A DNA stretch of 64,000 nt. Source: Mycolicibacterium pulveris (GTDB taxonomy: Bacteria; Actinomycetota; Actinomycetes; Mycobacteriales; Mycobacteriaceae). Of the stretch, positions 1 through 12,079 are shown one piece after another. The stretch spans positions 4,526,001-4,590,000 of the forward strand of contig NZ_AP022599.1 of assembly GCF_010725725.1 (NCBI RefSeq), in the 5' to 3' direction. Made by a program: the position numbers and the translations under genes. Numbering within the stretch: position 1 is the first letter of the stretch; each line of letters begins with the position of its first letter. The notes beneath the pieces are model-generated. The model was not told where the DNA came from, ran no database searches, and saw only the letters and a list, made by a program, of their open reading frames with translations.

Positions 1-1218
1 GTGTTGGCGGGCACAGACGGGTCGATCACCTACGACCGCGGCTCCGACGGTGTGGTGATTCCCGGCAGCTACCGCAACCGCCACGACGCGGTCGACGGCT
101 CCACGGTCGTGCTGACCATCGACGACGACATCCAGTTCTACGTACAACAGCAGGTGCAGCAGGCCAAGAACCTGTCGGGGGCCAAGAACCTGTCGGCCGT
201 GGTGCTGGACGCCAAGACCGGCGAGGTCCTCGCGATGGCCAACGACAACACCTTCGATCCGTCTCAGGACATCGGGCGGCAGGAGAATCGCGAACTCGGC
301 AACCCCTCGGTGTCCGCACCGTTCGAGCCGGGCTCGGTCAACAAGATCGTCACCGCCGCGGGCGTCATCGAATACGGCCTGTCCCAACCCGACGAGGTGC
401 TGCAGGTGCCCGGCTCCATCCACATGGGCGGGGTCACCGTCGGCGACGCCTGGGAACACGGCGTCATGCCCTACACCACCACCGGGGTGTTCGGGAAGTC
501 GTCCAACGTCGGCACGCTGATGCTCGCGCAGCGGCTCGGCCCGGAACGGTTCGCAGAACTGTTGCGCCGCTTCGGTCTCGGTCAACGCACCGGCGTCGGC
601 CTGCCCGGCGAAAGCGCAGGCATCGTTCCGCCGATAGACCAGTGGTCGGGCAGCACGTTCTCCAACCTGCCCATCGGACAGGGTCTTTCGATGACCCTGC
701 TACAGATGACGGCGATGTACCAGACCATCGCCAACGACGGCATGCGGGTCCCCCCGCGCATCGTCAAGACCACGATCGCCCCGGATGGCACCCGCACCGA
801 GGAACCCCGTCCCGAAGGCGTGCGGGTGGTATCGGCGCAGACCGCCAAGACCGTGCGCGAGATGCTGCGCGCCCCCGTGCAACGCGACCCGCGCGGCGTG
901 CAGCAGGGCACCGGCCCGCACGCCGCCATCGAGGGCTATCAGGTGTCGGGCAAGACCGGTACCGCGCAGAAGATCAACCCGGCCTGCGGCTGCTACTACA
1001 GCGACGTCTATTGGATTACCTTCGCCGGCATGGCGCCCACGGAGGACCCGCGCTACGTCGTGGGCGTCATGGCCGACGACCCGGACCGCACCGCCGACGG
1101 CGAGCCCGGCAGCTCGATGGCGCCGCTCTTCCACAACATCATGTCTTGGCTGCTGCGCAGCCAGAACGTGCCGCTGTCCAAGGATCCGGGCCCGCCGCTG
1201 GTGCTGGTCGCCGACTGA
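1..1218 (+). CDS. pbpB: Penicillin-binding protein PbpB (FtsI), C-terminal part; 5' end lies before the window
   Basis: Septal peptidoglycan transpeptidase that works with FtsW at the divisome in the plasma membrane. Only the C-terminal 405 residues are here; the frame is already open at base 1, so the N-terminal membrane anchor and dimerisation domain are off the window and the apparent first codon is not the start. All three penicillin-binding motifs are visible: SVNK (fragment residues 112-115, the acylated serine), SSN (167-169) and KTG (318-320). A CGC cysteine pair follows KTG in the segment [10 protein letters not shown], which I read as a lineage insert. It is followed at 59 bp by murE, as in the mycobacterial dcw cluster. 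Assignment is very secure; only the missing end limits it. Confidence 0.96.
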   Translation: MLAGTDGSITYDRGSDGVVIPGSYRNRHDAVDGSTVVLTIDDDIQFYVQQQVQQAKNLSGAKNLSAVVLDAKTGEVLAMANDNTFDPSQDIGRQENRELGNPSVSAPFEPGSVNKIVTAAGVIEYGLSQPDEVLQVPGSIHMGGVTVGDAWEHGVMPYTTTGVFGKSSNVGTLMLAQRLGPERFAELLRRFGLGQRTGVGLPGESAGIVPPIDQWSGSTFSNLPIGQGLSMTLLQMTAMYQTIANDGMRVPPRIVKTTIAPDGTRTEEPRPEGVRVVSAQTAKTVREMLRAPVQRDPRGVQQGTGPHAAIEGYQVSGKTGTAQKINPACGCYYSDVYWITFAGMAPTEDPRYVVGVMADDPDRTADGEPGSSMAPLFHNIMSWLLRSQNVPLSKDPGPPLVLVAD

Positions 1219-1276
1219 GCCCGGCGGCCCTGCTTGCGGCGGGGCGCCCCAGCCAGGCCGGTACTGTGTGAGCGCC

Positions 1277-2812
1277 ATGAACCTGCGTCCCAGCCATCCT
1301 GCCGGCGCCGCGCTCGGGCAGCTTGCCGAGCAGGTGGCGGCGGTGCCGGCGACCCCGCCGGCCACACCTGACCTGCGGGTCACCGGGGTGACGCTGCGCA
1401 GCAAGGACGTGCGGGCCGGCGACCTGTTCGCCGCGCTGCCCGGCGCGGCGTCGCACGGCGGGCGCCACGTCGGCGAGGCGCTGGAGCGCGGTGCGGTCGC
1501 GGTGCTCACCGACCCCGAGGGCATGGCGCACATCGGCGCGGATGCCGCGGTGCCCGTCCTGGTGCATCCGGCGCCACGCACGGTGCTCGGGCAGCTGGCC
1601 GCCGCCGTGTACGGACACCCGTCGGAGAAGCTGCGGGTGATAGGTGTGACGGGGACGTCGGGCAAGACCACGACCACCTACCTGGTCGAAGCCGGGCTGC
1701 GGGCGGCCGGCCGGGTGGCGGGCCTGATCGGCACCGTCGGCATCCGGATCGGCGGACGCGACCAGCCCAGCGTGCTGACCACCCCGGAGGCCCCCGACCT
1801 GCAGGCGTTGTTGGCGGTGATGGCCGAAGCCGGTGTCGACACCGTCGTCATGGAGGTGTCCAGCCACGCGCTGTCGCTGGGGCGGGTCGACGGCGTGCAC
1901 TTCGCGGTCGGCGGGTTCACCAACCTGTCGCGTGACCACCTCGACTTCCACCCGACGATGCGGGACTACTTCGAAGCCAAGGCACGGCTGTTCGATCCCG
2001 AATCACCCACGTGCGCAGACGTTTCCGTCGTGTGCATCGACGACGACGCGGGACGCGAGATGGCGGATCGGGTGCGTCGGCCGGTGACGGTGAGCAGCAC
2101 CGGTGTCGGCGCCGACTGGCGCGTCGAAGACATCCGCGCGGTCGATGCGGGCTCCGCGGCGGCCGCGCAGGAGTTCACCGCCGTCGACCCCGCAGGCGGG
2201 CATCACCGGCTGGCCATCGGCCTGCCCGGCCGCTACAACGTGGCCAACTGTCTGCTGGCCGTGGCGCTGCTGGACGCGGTCGGGGCGGCCCCCGAGCAGG
2301 CGGCGTCCGGGCTGCGCACGGCCACGGTGCCCGGACGGCTCGAGGTCATCGACCGCGGCCAGGACTTCCTCGCGCTGGTCGACTACGCGCACAAACCCGG
2401 CGCGTTGCAGGCCGTCCTCGAAACGTTGCGTGAGCAGGGCACCGGCCGGTTGGCCGTGGTGTTCGGTGCGGGCGGCAACCGGGACGCCGGCAAGCGCGCC
2501 CCGATGGGCCGCGTATCCGCCGAGCTGGCCGACCTGGTCGTGGTCACCGACGACAACCCGCGTGACGAGGATCCCGCCGAGATCCGCGCGGCGATCATGG
2601 CGGGCACCACAGGCGGCACCGCCGAGGTGGTCGAGATCGGCGATCGCCGCAAGGCCATCGAGCACGCGGTGGCCTGGGCACGACCAGGCGACATCGTGCT
2701 GGTGGCGGGCAAAGGCCACGAGGCCGGACAGACCAGCCGCGGCCACACCCGCCCGTTCGACGACCGCGATGTGCTGGCCGACGCGTTGGAAGCATTGGAG
2801 CAGGGCACGTGA
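1277..2812 (+). CDS. murE: UDP-MurNAc-L-Ala-D-Glu:meso-diaminopimelate ligase MurE
   Basis: Cytoplasmic ATP-dependent ligase adding the third amino acid (meso-diaminopimelate) to the peptidoglycan stem. The P-loop TGTSGKTTT is near residue 123, VMEVSSHAL marks the Mur central domain, and DNPRDEDP near residue 425 carries the DNPR motif typical of diaminopimelate-specific MurE. Length of 511 aa is normal. I chose the ATG at 1277; an in-frame GTG at 1268 adds three residues and is equally possible. TACTGT at 1262-1267 resembles a mycobacterial -10 box, so an internal promoter may exist. The stop overlaps the murF start by 4 bp (GTGA), indicating translational coupling. Confidence 0.96.
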   Translation: MNLRPSHPAGAALGQLAEQVAAVPATPPATPDLRVTGVTLRSKDVRAGDLFAALPGAASHGGRHVGEALERGAVAVLTDPEGMAHIGADAAVPVLVHPAPRTVLGQLAAAVYGHPSEKLRVIGVTGTSGKTTTTYLVEAGLRAAGRVAGLIGTVGIRIGGRDQPSVLTTPEAPDLQALLAVMAEAGVDTVVMEVSSHALSLGRVDGVHFAVGGFTNLSRDHLDFHPTMRDYFEAKARLFDPESPTCADVSVVCIDDDAGREMADRVRRPVTVSSTGVGADWRVEDIRAVDAGSAAAAQEFTAVDPAGGHHRLAIGLPGRYNVANCLLAVALLDAVGAAPEQAASGLRTATVPGRLEVIDRGQDFLALVDYAHKPGALQAVLETLREQGTGRLAVVFGAGGNRDAGKRAPMGRVSAELADLVVVTDDNPRDEDPAEIRAAIMAGTTGGTAEVVEIGDRRKAIEHAVAWARPGDIVLVAGKGHEAGQTSRGHTRPFDDRDVLADALEALEQGT

Positions 2813-4302
2813 TCGCCCTGTCGCTGGCCCGGATCGCCGACATCGTCGGGGGCCGCCTCGTCGACATCAGCGCGGAGGAGGCCGCGACCACTCGCGTCAC
2901 CGGAACCGTCGAATTCGACTCGCGCGCGGTCACACCCGGCGGGTTGTTCCTCGCGCTTCCCGGCGCGCGCTCCGACGGGCACGACCACGCCGCGGCCGCC
3001 GTCGCCGCGGGTGCGGTCGGGGTGCTGGCCGCCCGGCCGGTCGGGGTACCCGCCATCGTCGTGACGCCGACGCCCGCGACGACCGACCGCGGCGGTTTGG
3101 TGTTCGAACACGACGCCGACGGCTCGGGGGTGGCGGTGCTGGGGGCGCTGGCCAAGCTGGCCGCCGCGGTGGCCGCCGAACTCGTCCACGGCGGGCTGAA
3201 AGTCATTGGGATCACCGGCTCCTCGGGCAAGACCTCCACCAAGGACCTGGTGGCGGCGGTGCTGGCCCCGCTCGGGGAGGTGGTCGCGCCGCCGGGCTCG
3301 TTCAACAACGAGCTCGGCCATCCCTGGACGGTGTTGCGCGCCACCGAGGCCACCGACTTCCTGGTGCTGGAGATGTCCGCGCGGCATCGGGGCAACGTCG
3401 CCGCGCTGGCCGAGATCGCCGTCCCGTCGATCGCGGTCGTGCTCAACGTCGGCACCGCACACCTCGGCGAGTTCGGTTCGCGCGAGGCCATCGCGGAGAC
3501 CAAAGCCGAACTGCCCCAAGCCGTTCCGCCCGACGGCGTGGTGATCCTCAACGTCGACGACACCGCTGTGGCGGCGATGGCCGAGCGGACCCGTGCCCGG
3601 GTGATCCGGGTCAGCCGCGAGCCGGGCGCCCGCGCGGACGTGTGGGCGGAGGCGGTCACGCTGGATGCGTTGGCGCGCCCGCGCTTTCGCCTTCACTCCG
3701 GCGGTCGGCACGTCGATGTCGCGCTGGCGGTGCACGGCGATCACCAGGTGTCCAACGCGCTGTGCGCGGCGGCCGTCGCGCTCGAATGCGGCGCCACCCT
3801 CGAGCAGGTGGCCACCGCGCTGGCCGCGGCAGGACCGGTGTCCAAGCACCGCATGGCGGTCGTCACCCGCGACGACGGCGTCACGATCGTCAACGACGCC
3901 TACAACGCCAACCCGGACTCGATGCGGGCCGGGTTGAAGGCGCTGGCCTGGATGGCCCGCGTGGGCGGCGGGCGCCGCAGCTGGGCGGTGCTCGGCGAGA
4001 TGGCCGAGTTGGGCGACGACGCGATATCCGAGCATGACAACATCGGGCGGCTGGCCGTGCGATTAGATGTCTCACGACTCGTCGTCGTAGGAACCGGGAG
4101 GGCTATGAGCGCCATGCACCACGGGGCGGTCATGGAGGGATCGTGGGGCTCTGAGGCCACCATGGTCCCCGACGCCGACGCCGCGCTGGCGTTGCTGCGG
4201 GCCGAACTGCGGCCCGGCGACGTGGTGCTGGTGAAGGCGTCCAACGCGGCAGGCCTCGGGCCGCTGGCCGACGCGCTGGCCACCGATGGGACCACCGGAT
4301 GA
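2809..4302 (+). CDS. murF: UDP-MurNAc-tripeptide:D-alanyl-D-alanine ligase MurF
   Basis: Cytoplasmic ligase that adds the D-Ala-D-Ala dipeptide, giving the pentapeptide precursor. It starts with GTG inside the murE stop (4-bp overlap) and ends in an ATGA overlap with mraY. P-loop [11 protein letters not shown] lies near residue 136, and [10 protein letters not shown] plus the [12 protein letters not shown] segment match the MurF central and C-terminal domains. 497 aa is a usual length. No oddities. Confidence 0.96.
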   Translation: MIALSLARIADIVGGRLVDISAEEAATTRVTGTVEFDSRAVTPGGLFLALPGARSDGHDHAAAAVAAGAVGVLAARPVGVPAIVVTPTPATTDRGGLVFEHDADGSGVAVLGALAKLAAAVAAELVHGGLKVIGITGSSGKTSTKDLVAAVLAPLGEVVAPPGSFNNELGHPWTVLRATEATDFLVLEMSARHRGNVAALAEIAVPSIAVVLNVGTAHLGEFGSREAIAETKAELPQAVPPDGVVILNVDDTAVAAMAERTRARVIRVSREPGARADVWAEAVTLDALARPRFRLHSGGRHVDVALAVHGDHQVSNALCAAAVALECGATLEQVATALAAAGPVSKHRMAVVTRDDGVTIVNDAYNANPDSMRAGLKALAWMARVGGGRRSWAVLGEMAELGDDAISEHDNIGRLAVRLDVSRLVVVGTGRAMSAMHHGAVMEGSWGSEATMVPDADAALALLRAELRPGDVVLVKASNAAGLGPLADALATDGTTG

Positions 4303-5378
4303 GGCAGATCCTCATCGCCGTCGGTATCGCGCTGACGGTGTCGATCCTGCTCACCCCGGTGCTGATCCGGCTGTTCACCCTGCAGGGCTTCGGCCACGAG
4401 ATCCGCGAGGACGGACCACCCAGCCACCACAAGAAGCGGGGCACCCCGTCGATGGGTGGGGTGGCGATCGTCGCCGGCATCTGGGCCAGCTACCTGGGCA
4501 CCCACCTGGTCGGCATCGTCATCGACGGCAAGGGCCCGTCGGCGTCGGGCCTGCTGGTGCTCAGCCTGGCCACCGCGCTCGGCCTCGTCGGCTTCCTCGA
4601 CGACCTGATCAAGATCCGGCGGGCCCGCAACCTCGGCCTGAACAAGACCGCCAAGTCCGTGGGCATCCTGGCCGCCGCGGTGATCTTCGGGGTGTTGGCG
4701 CTGCAGTTCCCCAACGCCGACGGCCTGACGCCCGGCAGCCCCGAACTGTCCTACGTCCGCGAAATCGCCACGGTCACGCTGCCGCCCGCGATTTTCGTGC
4801 TGTTCTGCGTCCTGATCGTCAGCGCCTGGTCGAACGCCGTGAACCTCACCGACGGCCTGGACGGGCTGGCGGCCGGCGCGATGGCCATGGTGTGTGCGGC
4901 ATACGTGCTGATCACGTTCTGGCAGTTCCGCAACGCCTGCGCAACCACCCCCGGGCTCGGCTGCTACAACGTGCGCGACCCGTTGGACCTGGCGATCGTC
5001 GCGGCCGCCACCGCGGGCGCCTGCATCGGCTTTCTGTGGTGGAACGCGGCGCCGGCCAAGATCTTCATGGGCGACACCGGGTCGCTGGCGCTCGGCGGCA
5101 TCATCGCCGGGCTGTCGGTCTCCAGCCGCACCGAGATGCTGGCGGTGGTGCTCGGCGCGCTGTTCGTCGCCGAGGTGGTCTCGGTGGTCGTGCAGATCAT
5201 GGCGTTCCGGACCACCGGACGCCGGGTGTTTCGGATGGCGCCCTTCCACCACCACTTCGAGCTGGTGGGCTGGGCGGAGACGACGGTGATCATCCGGTTC
5301 TGGCTGTTGACGGCGATCGCCTGCGGGCTGGGGGTGGCGCTCTTCTACAGCGAATGGCTGACCACCGTCGGGGCCTGA
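4299..5378 (+). CDS. mraY: Phospho-MurNAc-pentapeptide transferase MraY
   Basis: Integral membrane enzyme that transfers phospho-MurNAc-pentapeptide to undecaprenyl phosphate to form lipid I. The family signatures are all present in order: a DD pair in [28 protein letters not shown] and the cytoplasmic histidine motif FHHHFE. Hydrophobic segments are spread along the 359 residues, consistent with about ten transmembrane helices. It begins in an ATGA overlap with murF, and murD starts one base after its stop. Confidence 0.97.
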   Translation: MRQILIAVGIALTVSILLTPVLIRLFTLQGFGHEIREDGPPSHHKKRGTPSMGGVAIVAGIWASYLGTHLVGIVIDGKGPSASGLLVLSLATALGLVGFLDDLIKIRRARNLGLNKTAKSVGILAAAVIFGVLALQFPNADGLTPGSPELSYVREIATVTLPPAIFVLFCVLIVSAWSNAVNLTDGLDGLAAGAMAMVCAAYVLITFWQFRNACATTPGLGCYNVRDPLDLAIVAAATAGACIGFLWWNAAPAKIFMGDTGSLALGGIIAGLSVSSRTEMLAVVLGALFVAEVVSVVVQIMAFRTTGRRVFRMAPFHHHFELVGWAETTVIIRFWLLTAIACGLGVALFYSEWLTTVGA

Positions 5379-5379
5379 C

Positions 5380-6798
5380 GTGACCGAGCTCGCCCCGCTG
5401 GTGCGCGGCGCCCGGGTCCTGGTCACCGGCGCCGGGCTCACCGGCCGCTCGGTCAGCGCCGTGCTCGAACCGACCGGCGTGCGGCTGACGATCTGCGACG
5501 ACGACCCGCTGGCCCTGCAACGCCTGATCACCCCCGCCGCCGTGGTGACCACCGCGCAGGCCGAGGCCGATATCGGCGATTACGCGCTGGTGGTCACCAG
5601 CCCCGGCTTCTCGCCCGACACCCCGGTGCTGGCCGCGGCGGCGCGCGCCGGGGTGCCGATCTGGGGCGACGTCGAACTGGCGTGGCGGCTGGATCGCGCG
5701 GGTGAATTCGGTCCGCCGCGCCGCTGGCTCGTGGTGACCGGCACCAACGGTAAGACCACCACCACCTCGATGCTGCACGCCATGCTGATCGCGGCGGGCC
5801 GACGCGCCGCGCTGTGCGGCAACATCGGCAACCCGGTGCTCGACGTGCTCGCCGAACCGTCGGACATCTTGGCCGTCGAGCTGTCCAGCTTCCAACTGCA
5901 CTGGGCGCCGTCGCTGCGACCCGACGCCGGCGCGGTGCTCAACGTCGCCGAGGACCACCTGGACTGGCACGGCTCGCTGGCGGCGTACGCCCGCGACAAG
6001 GCCCGGGTGCTCGACGGCCGGGTCGCCGTCGTCGGGCTCGACGACCCGCTGGCGTCGACCCTGCTCGAGACCGCCGCGGCGCCGGTGCGCACCGGGTTCC
6101 GGCTCGGGGCGCCGGGCCCGGGCGAGCTCGGCGTGCGCGACGGGATGTTGATCGACAACGCGTTCGGCGACCAGGTTCGGCTGGCCGAGGCGGCCGCGAT
6201 CCCGCTCGCCGGTCCGATCGGTGTGCTCGACGCGCTCGGCGCGGCCGCGCTGGCCCGCGCCGTCGACGTGCCCGCCGAGGCCATCGCCGCCGCCATGAGC
6301 CGCTTCCAGGTCGGCAGGCACCGCGCCGAGGTCGTCGCGACAGTCGACGGCGTCACCTACGTCGACGACTCCAAGGCCACCAACCCCCACGCCGCGCAGG
6401 CCTCGATCGCCGCCTATCCGCGGGTGGTGTGGATCGCCGGGGGGCTGCTCAAGGGCGCCTCGGTCGATGAACTGGTGGCATCGGTGGCGGACCGGCTGGT
6501 CGGCGCCGTGCTGATCGGGCGCGACCGCGAGGTCATTGCCAATGCGTTATCGCGACACGCACCGAATGTCCCCGTCGTTACGCCTGTGACGGGGGAGGAT
6601 TTTGGGATGCTTGGGGCAAATGGGACAGATGAGACAGGGCGGATGGTGATGTCAGCCGTCGTGGCCGCCGCCCAGGACCTGGCCGAACCCGGCGACACCG
6701 TGCTGTTGGCGCCCGCCGGGGCATCCTTCGACCAGTTCAGCAGCTACGGGCACCGCGGCGATGCGTTCGCCGAGGCCGTCCGCGCCCTGTCCCGGTAG
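5380..6798 (+). CDS. murD: UDP-MurNAc-L-alanine:D-glutamate ligase MurD
   Basis: Cytoplasmic ATP-dependent ligase adding D-glutamate, the second residue of the stem peptide. GTG start one base after mraY. P-loop [11 protein letters not shown] near residue 121, NIGNP and ELSSFQL motifs, and [11 protein letters not shown] in the C-terminal domain are typical of MurD. 472 aa. The segment around 6530-6640 is somewhat poorer in GC than the rest and encodes the linker between the last conserved motifs; the frame stays open. Confidence 0.96.
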   Translation: MTELAPLVRGARVLVTGAGLTGRSVSAVLEPTGVRLTICDDDPLALQRLITPAAVVTTAQAEADIGDYALVVTSPGFSPDTPVLAAAARAGVPIWGDVELAWRLDRAGEFGPPRRWLVVTGTNGKTTTTSMLHAMLIAAGRRAALCGNIGNPVLDVLAEPSDILAVELSSFQLHWAPSLRPDAGAVLNVAEDHLDWHGSLAAYARDKARVLDGRVAVVGLDDPLASTLLETAAAPVRTGFRLGAPGPGELGVRDGMLIDNAFGDQVRLAEAAAIPLAGPIGVLDALGAAALARAVDVPAEAIAAAMSRFQVGRHRAEVVATVDGVTYVDDSKATNPHAAQASIAAYPRVVWIAGGLLKGASVDELVASVADRLVGAVLIGRDREVIANALSRHAPNVPVVTPVTGEDFGMLGANGTDETGRMVMSAVVAAAQDLAEPGDTVLLAPAGASFDQFSSYGHRGDAFAEAVRALSR

Positions 6799-6803
6799 CG
6801 CCG

Positions 6804-8324
6804 ATGAGCAACATCCTCACCCGGTTGCGGAATCGCAGGTCCGGCGCCTCCCCTAACGGTGCCGAGCAATCGTCCGACGCGCGGGTGCCGCGCACCCGGT
6901 TCGGCAACTGGCTGGGCCGACCGATGACGTCGTTTCACCTCATCATCGCCGTCGCGGCCCTGCTCACCCTGCTCGGCCTGACGATGGTGCTCTCGGCCTC
7001 CGGGGTGTACTCCTACGACCAGGACGGCTCGCCGTGGGCGGTGTTCGGCAAGCAGGTGCTGTGGACCGTCGTCGGCCTGGTCGGCTGCTACATCGCGTTG
7101 CGGATGCCGGTGCAGATGATGCGCAGCCTGGCGTTCACCGGGTTCGCCATCACGATCGTGCTGCTGATCCTGGTGCTGATCCCCGGAATCGGCAAGGTGG
7201 CCAACGGATCCCGCGGCTGGTTCGTGGTCGGCGGCTTCTCCATGCAGCCGTCGGAGCTGGCGAAGATCGCGTTCGCGATCTGGGGTGCCCACCTGTTGGC
7301 GGCGCGCCGGATGGAGCGGGCCTCGCTACGCGAGATGCTGATCCCGCTGGTGCCCGCCGCCGTCGTCGCGCTGGCGCTCATCGTCGCCCAGCCGGACCTG
7401 GGACAGACGGTGTCGCTGGGCATCATCCTGCTGGCACTGCTGTGGTATGCCGGGTTGCCGCTGCGGGTGTTCGTGTCCTCGCTGTTCGCCGTCATCGCGT
7501 CGGCCGCCGCGCTGGCCATGGTGGAGGGGTACCGCTCCGAGCGGGTGATGTCCTGGCTGAACCCCACCCTGGACACACAGGGCTCGGGATACCAGGCCAA
7601 GCAGGCGAGGTTCGCGCTGGCCAACGGCGGGTTCTTCGGGGACGGGCTGGGCCAGGGGGCGGCCAAGTGGAACTACCTGCCCAATGCGCACAACGACTTC
7701 ATCTTCGCGATCATCGGCGAGGAACTCGGCTTCATCGGGGCCGCCGGGCTGCTGTGTCTGTTCGGGCTGTTCGCCTATACCGGGATGCGGATCGCGCGGC
7801 GCTCGGCCGATCCCTTCCTGCGGTTGGTGACCGCGACCGCGACGCTGTGGATCATGGGCCAGGTCTTCATCAACGTCGGATACGTGGTCGGCCTACTGCC
7901 GGTCACCGGACTGCAGTTGCCGCTCATCTCCGCCGGTGGAACCTCAACGGCGACAACGCTGTTCATCATCGGCATCATGGCCAACGCGGCGCGGCACGAA
8001 CCCGAGGCGGTGGCCGCCCTGCGCGCCGGGCGCGACGACCGGATGAACCGGCTGTTGCGGCTGCCCCTGCCCGCGCCCTATGTGCCCAGCCGCACCGAAG
8101 CGCTGCGCGACCGACTGCACGCGCAGAAGGCGAACCAGAAACAGCGCGCCCGGGCGGCCAAACCCGCGAGACCCGCCGCGAAACCCGCGCGCAAACCGGC
8201 CTCCGACAACCGGCGCAAAGCCCACGCGGCTGCTCGGCCGGTGCGGGCCTCAAGGCATCATGGAGGCGGCCGAACGGAGAAGGGCCGACGATCGCGCACA
8301 TTGGAAGGTCAGCGTTACGGGTGA
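6804..8324 (+). CDS. ftsW: Lipid II polymerase / division protein FtsW (SEDS family)
   Basis: SEDS-family membrane protein, glycosyltransferase partner of PbpB at the septum. The N-terminal ~35 residues are hydrophilic, then about ten hydrophobic segments follow between residues ~45 and 400, including the SEDS motifs QPSELAK and [16 protein letters not shown]. The last ~100 residues form a basic, Ala/Pro/Lys-rich cytoplasmic tail, a mycobacterial trait. It starts five bases after murD and ends in a GTGA overlap with murG. Confidence 0.96.
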   Translation: MSNILTRLRNRRSGASPNGAEQSSDARVPRTRFGNWLGRPMTSFHLIIAVAALLTLLGLTMVLSASGVYSYDQDGSPWAVFGKQVLWTVVGLVGCYIALRMPVQMMRSLAFTGFAITIVLLILVLIPGIGKVANGSRGWFVVGGFSMQPSELAKIAFAIWGAHLLAARRMERASLREMLIPLVPAAVVALALIVAQPDLGQTVSLGIILLALLWYAGLPLRVFVSSLFAVIASAAALAMVEGYRSERVMSWLNPTLDTQGSGYQAKQARFALANGGFFGDGLGQGAAKWNYLPNAHNDFIFAIIGEELGFIGAAGLLCLFGLFAYTGMRIARRSADPFLRLVTATATLWIMGQVFINVGYVVGLLPVTGLQLPLISAGGTSTATTLFIIGIMANAARHEPEAVAALRAGRDDRMNRLLRLPLPAPYVPSRTEALRDRLHAQKANQKQRARAAKPARPAAKPARKPASDNRRKAHAAARPVRASRHHGGGRTEKGRRSRTLEGQRYG

Positions 8325-9484
8325 AGGACACGGTGTCGGTCCCTCGGGGGCAGGGGGACGACCGGGGGGTCTCTGTGGTGCTCGCGGGCGGTGGAACCGC
8401 GGGACACGTCGAACCGGCGATGGCGGTCGCCGACGCCCTGACCGCGCTCGATCCCACTGTGCGGATCACCGCGCTGGGCACCGAGCGCGGGTTGGAAACC
8501 ACGCTGGTCCCCGAACGCGGATATCACCTTGAGCTGATCACGCCCGTGCCGCTGCCGCGCAAACTGTCGGGTGATCTGCTGCGGCTGCCCCTGCGGGTGC
8601 GCCGCGCGGTGCGGCAGACCCGCGCGGTGCTCGACGACGTCGGCGCCGACGTCGTCGTCGGGTTCGGCGGATACGTCGCATTGCCCGCGTACCTGGCGGC
8701 GCGAGGCGGGCTGGCCCGCCGCCGCGTGCCCGTGGTGGTGCACGAAGCCAACGCCAGTGCGGGCTGGGCCAACCGGGTGGGCGCCCGCACGGCGCGCCGC
8801 GTGCTCTCGGCGGTTCCGGACCCCGGATTGCGCGACGAGGTCGAGGTGGTGGGGGTGCCGGTGCGCGCGGCCATCACCACGCTGGACCGGATGGCGTTAC
8901 GGGCCGAGGCGCGAGCACATTTCGGGTTCGCCGACGACGCGAAGGTGCTGCTGGTCTTCGGCGGCTCCCAAGGTGCCCAGTCGCTCAACCGCGCCGTCGC
9001 TGCGGCAGCCAAAGACCTTGCCGCCGCGGGGGTCTCGGTCCTGCATGCGCACGGTAAGAAGAACACCCTCGATCTTCGCGAGCCCGCTGACGGCGACCCG
9101 CCCTACGTCGCCGTTCCCTACCTGAACCGGATGGACCTCGCCTACGCCGCAGCGGATCTGGCGATCTGCCGCTCGGGGGCGATGACGGTCGCCGAGGTGA
9201 CCGCGGTCGGCCTGCCCGCCGTCTATGTGCCGTTGCCCATCGGCAACGGCGAACAACGGCTCAACGCGCTGCCCGTCGTCAACGCGGGGGGCGGGCTGAT
9301 CGTCGACGACGCCGAGTTGTCACCGGGTTTCGTCGCCGACACGGTGGCCGGCCTGCTCACCGACACCGGCAGGTTGCAGTCGATGACCGCGGCAGCCGCC
9401 CTCGCCGGGCACCGCGACGCCGCGCGGCGCGTCGCGCAGATCGCCATCGACGTCGCCAAAGCCGATCGTGAGGGTGTGCGGTGA
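8321..9484 (+). CDS. murG: UDP-GlcNAc:undecaprenyl-PP-MurNAc-pentapeptide GlcNAc transferase MurG
   Basis: Membrane-associated GT-B glycosyltransferase converting lipid I to lipid II. The frame is open far upstream inside ftsW, but the GTG at 8321 gives the VKDTVS start familiar from mycobacterial MurG and overlaps the ftsW stop by 4 bp, so I use it (387 aa). The glycine-rich GGGTAGH motif is near residue 22, and FGGSQGA plus the PLPIGNGEQ donor-binding segment are in the C-terminal half. Ends in a GTGA overlap with murC. Confidence 0.95.
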   Translation: MKDTVSVPRGQGDDRGVSVVLAGGGTAGHVEPAMAVADALTALDPTVRITALGTERGLETTLVPERGYHLELITPVPLPRKLSGDLLRLPLRVRRAVRQTRAVLDDVGADVVVGFGGYVALPAYLAARGGLARRRVPVVVHEANASAGWANRVGARTARRVLSAVPDPGLRDEVEVVGVPVRAAITTLDRMALRAEARAHFGFADDAKVLLVFGGSQGAQSLNRAVAAAAKDLAAAGVSVLHAHGKKNTLDLREPADGDPPYVAVPYLNRMDLAYAAADLAICRSGAMTVAEVTAVGLPAVYVPLPIGNGEQRLNALPVVNAGGGLIVDDAELSPGFVADTVAGLLTDTGRLQSMTAAAALAGHRDAARRVAQIAIDVAKADREGVR

Positions 9485-10935
9485 ACCTGCCCGAAGATCT
9501 GCAGCGGGTGCACATGGTCGGCATCGGGGGAGCGGGCATGTCGGGCATCGCGCGCATCCTGCTGGACCGTGGCGGCATGGTGTCGGGTTCCGACGCGAAG
9601 GAATCCCGCGGTGTCGTCGCGTTGCGCGCACGCGGGGCGGCGATCCGCATCGGTCACGACGAGTCCTCGCTGGACCTGCTGCCCGGCGGCCCGACGGCGG
9701 TGGTGACCACGCACGCCGCGATACCCAAGACCAACCCCGAGCTCGTCGAGGCCCGCAGGCGGGGAATCCCGGTGGTGCTGCGCCCGGTGGTGCTGGCCAA
9801 GCTGATGGCGGGGCACACCACGTTGATGGTGACCGGCACCCACGGCAAGACGACCACCACATCGATGCTCATAGTGGGGTTGCAGCACAGCGGTTTTGAT
9901 CCGTCGTTCGCCGTCGGCGGCGATCTGGGGGAAGCGGGCACCAACGCGCACAACGGCAGCGGCGACTGTTTCGTCGCCGAGGCCGACGAGAGCGACGGAT
10001 CGCTGCTGGAGTACACCCCCGACGTCGCGGTCGTGACCAACATCGAGGCCGATCATCTGGACTACTTCGGCAGCGTGGACGCCTACGGGGCGGTGTTCGA
10101 CGATTTCGTCGAGCGGCTCAAACCCGGTGGAGCGCTTGTTATCTGCGCCGACGACCCCGGCGCGGCCGCGCTCGGCGAGCGCACCGCGGCGCTGGGCATC
10201 AGGGTGCTGCGCTACGGCGGCGACCCAACTCAGTCCCTCGCGGCCACGCTTTTGAGCTGGGAGCAGCACGACACCGGCGCGGTGGCCCACGTCCAGTTGG
10301 CCGATGAGCCGCGCCCACGGGTGATGCGGCTTTCGGTGCCCGGTCGACACATGGCGCTCAACGCGCTCGGTGCGCTGCTGGCGGCGATGCAGGTCGGCGC
10401 CCCGGTCGACGCGGTCCTGGACGGTCTGGCCGGCTTCGAAGGCGTCCGCAGGCGTTTCGAGTTGGTGGGAACAGCCGGTGGGGTCCGCGTCTTCGACGAC
10501 TACGCGCATCACCCGACGGAGGTCCGTGCGACGCTGAGCGCGGTGCGCACGGTGACCGAGCAGGCCGGGGGAGGCCGCTCGATCGTCGTGTTCCAGCCGC
10601 ACTTGTATTCGCGCACAGAGACTTTCGCCCGCGAGTTCGGAAGAGCCCTCGACGGCGCAGACCAGGTGGTGGTGCTCGACGTGTACGCGGCGCGCGAGCA
10701 GCCGATCGCCGGGGTGAGCGGGGTCAGCGTCGCCGAACACGTCAGCGTGCCGGTGCGATACGTCCCGGACTTCTCCGCCGTCGCCGAACAGGTCGCCGAA
10801 ATCGCCGAGCCCGCCGACATCGTCGTCACCATGGGCGCCGGCGACGTGACCATGCTGGGCACCGAAATCCTGGCCGCGCTGCAGGCCAAGGCCAACCGCA
10901 GCGCGCCGGGCCGATCCGGAACCGCGCTGCGATGA
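9481..10935 (+). CDS. murC: UDP-N-acetylmuramate:L-alanine ligase MurC
   Basis: Cytoplasmic ligase adding L-alanine to UDP-MurNAc, the first committed stem-peptide step. The N-terminal nucleotide-binding motif GIGGAGMSG is at residues ~13-21, and the P-loop [11 protein letters not shown] begins near residue 119. EADESDGS and [10 protein letters not shown] are characteristic MurC motifs. 484 aa. Translationally coupled to murG upstream and ftsQ downstream by 4-bp overlaps. Confidence 0.96.
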   Translation: MNLPEDLQRVHMVGIGGAGMSGIARILLDRGGMVSGSDAKESRGVVALRARGAAIRIGHDESSLDLLPGGPTAVVTTHAAIPKTNPELVEARRRGIPVVLRPVVLAKLMAGHTTLMVTGTHGKTTTTSMLIVGLQHSGFDPSFAVGGDLGEAGTNAHNGSGDCFVAEADESDGSLLEYTPDVAVVTNIEADHLDYFGSVDAYGAVFDDFVERLKPGGALVICADDPGAAALGERTAALGIRVLRYGGDPTQSLAATLLSWEQHDTGAVAHVQLADEPRPRVMRLSVPGRHMALNALGALLAAMQVGAPVDAVLDGLAGFEGVRRRFELVGTAGGVRVFDDYAHHPTEVRATLSAVRTVTEQAGGGRSIVVFQPHLYSRTETFAREFGRALDGADQVVVLDVYAAREQPIAGVSGVSVAEHVSVPVRYVPDFSAVAEQVAEIAEPADIVVTMGAGDVTMLGTEILAALQAKANRSAPGRSGTALR

Positions 10936-11870
10936 CCGAGCCGGCCGACACCAACACCGGTGACGATGCCGCCACCGATGCCGCCACCGATGCCGACGGC
11001 GCGACGGCACCGGACACGGGCGCCGCGCCGACCCTGCCCGCGGCCGCCCCGGACTACGAGGGCCCCCGCCGGCGGGCGCGGCGGGAACGCGAAGAACGCC
11101 GTGCGGCCCAGGCCCGCGCCATGGCGATCGAGAAGGCCAGGCGCGAGGCCAAGCGCCGCGCCATGGGGCAGCCGGCCGGCGAGGCGAAAAAGCTTGGCAG
11201 GGGCACGGTTCGGGGCCTGAAGGCGTTGATGTGGTCGGCGCTGATCAGCGTCATCGTCGTCGGTCTGGGCCTGCTGCTGTACTTCACCCCGCTGATGTCG
11301 GTGCGCAACATCGCGGTCATCGGACTGGACCTGATTCCCCAGGAGGAGGTCGTCGGCGCGGCCGCCGTCGCCCCCGGGACGCCGCTGCTGCAGGTGAGCA
11401 CCGACGCGGTCGCCGAGCGTGTCGCGACGATCCGCCGGGTGGCCAGCGCGCGTGTGCAGCGCCAGTACCCGTCGACGCTGCGGATCACCGTCGAGGAGCG
11501 CGTGCCCGTCGTCGTCAAGGACTACCCGGACGGCCCGCACCTCTTCGACCGCGACGGGGTGGACTTCGCGACCGAAGTGCCGCCGCCCGGGGTGCCCTAC
11601 CTCGACACCGAGATGCCCGGGCCCAACGACCCGCCCACCAAGGCCGCGCTGCAGGTGATGACCTCGCTTCCACCCGAGGTGGCCGCCCAGATCGCGCGGG
11701 TCTCGGCGCCGTCGGTCGCCGCGATCACGCTGCAACTGGTCGACGGCCGGGAAGTGGTGTGGGGCACCACCGATCGCACGGAGGAGAAGGCGGTCACGCT
11801 GGCGGCCCTGCTCACCCAGCCCGGACACATCTACGACGTGTCCAGCCCGGATTTGCCTACGGTCAAGTAG
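10932..11870 (+). CDS. ftsQ: Division protein FtsQ (POTRA domain)
   Basis: Single-pass divisome protein linking early and late division proteins. An extended cytoplasmic tail of ~95 residues, first acidic/Ala-rich then strongly basic, precedes one transmembrane helix (residues ~97-117, [15 protein letters not shown]). The extracellular part starts with a POTRA-like segment ([18 protein letters not shown]) followed by the FtsQ beta domain ending near KAVTLAALL. 312 aa. ATGA overlap with murC; a 209-bp gap with promoter-like sequence separates it from ftsZ. Confidence 0.93.
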   Translation: MTEPADTNTGDDAATDAATDADGATAPDTGAAPTLPAAAPDYEGPRRRARREREERRAAQARAMAIEKARREAKRRAMGQPAGEAKKLGRGTVRGLKALMWSALISVIVVGLGLLLYFTPLMSVRNIAVIGLDLIPQEEVVGAAAVAPGTPLLQVSTDAVAERVATIRRVASARVQRQYPSTLRITVEERVPVVVKDYPDGPHLFDRDGVDFATEVPPPGVPYLDTEMPGPNDPPTKAALQVMTSLPPEVAAQIARVSAPSVAAITLQLVDGREVVWGTTDRTEEKAVTLAALLTQPGHIYDVSSPDLPTVK

Positions 11871-11968
11871 GCGCCCGGCGAACCGGTGGCGCGACGCTCC
11901 ACAAAAAACCCGACACGCGCATCGGCGCGCCTGCCTGGATCCCTCGCGACCACGTCCTACCGTTCTGG

Positions 11969-11998
11969 TTGCGCGGAACAACTTGACATAACTATAAC
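11969..11998 (+). promoter_or_regulatory. Promoter-like region upstream of ftsZ
   Basis: This sits in the 209-bp ftsQ-ftsZ gap, which has a clearly AT-richer core. TTGCGC at 11969-11974 and TATAAC at 11993-11998 are separated by 18 bp, an acceptable -35/-10 pair. A second -35-like box TTGACA is at 11983-11988 but has no good -10 at the usual distance. Tandem GGTTGA repeats follow at 12005-12016. Mycobacterial ftsZ is known to use several promoters here; which box is used is inference. Confidence 0.5.
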
Positions 11999-12079
11999 CC
12001 TCTGGTTGAGGTTGAGAGTTTACTGGATGTGTTCAAGCCGTTCGGCGTCCGCACCGGCAACCAGGGAGGAAGGCGATCG

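Noticed and set aside
2103..4037. Long open frames of 550-640 codons on both strands over murE-murF, for example 2383-4035 minus
   Set aside because: They are extremely Arg/Ala/Gly/Pro-rich, overlap secure mur genes and reflect the absence of stops in GC-rich DNA.
3900..5552. 550-codon minus-strand frame over murF-mraY-murD
   Set aside because: Composition is low complexity and it opposes three well-supported genes in an operon.
9223..11981. Two long minus-strand frames opposite murC and ftsQ
   Set aside because: No recognisable motif; codon composition mirrors the coding strand.
12029..12079. Start of ftsZ at 12029
   Set aside because: The strong ribosome-binding site and conserved N-terminus support ATG 12080.
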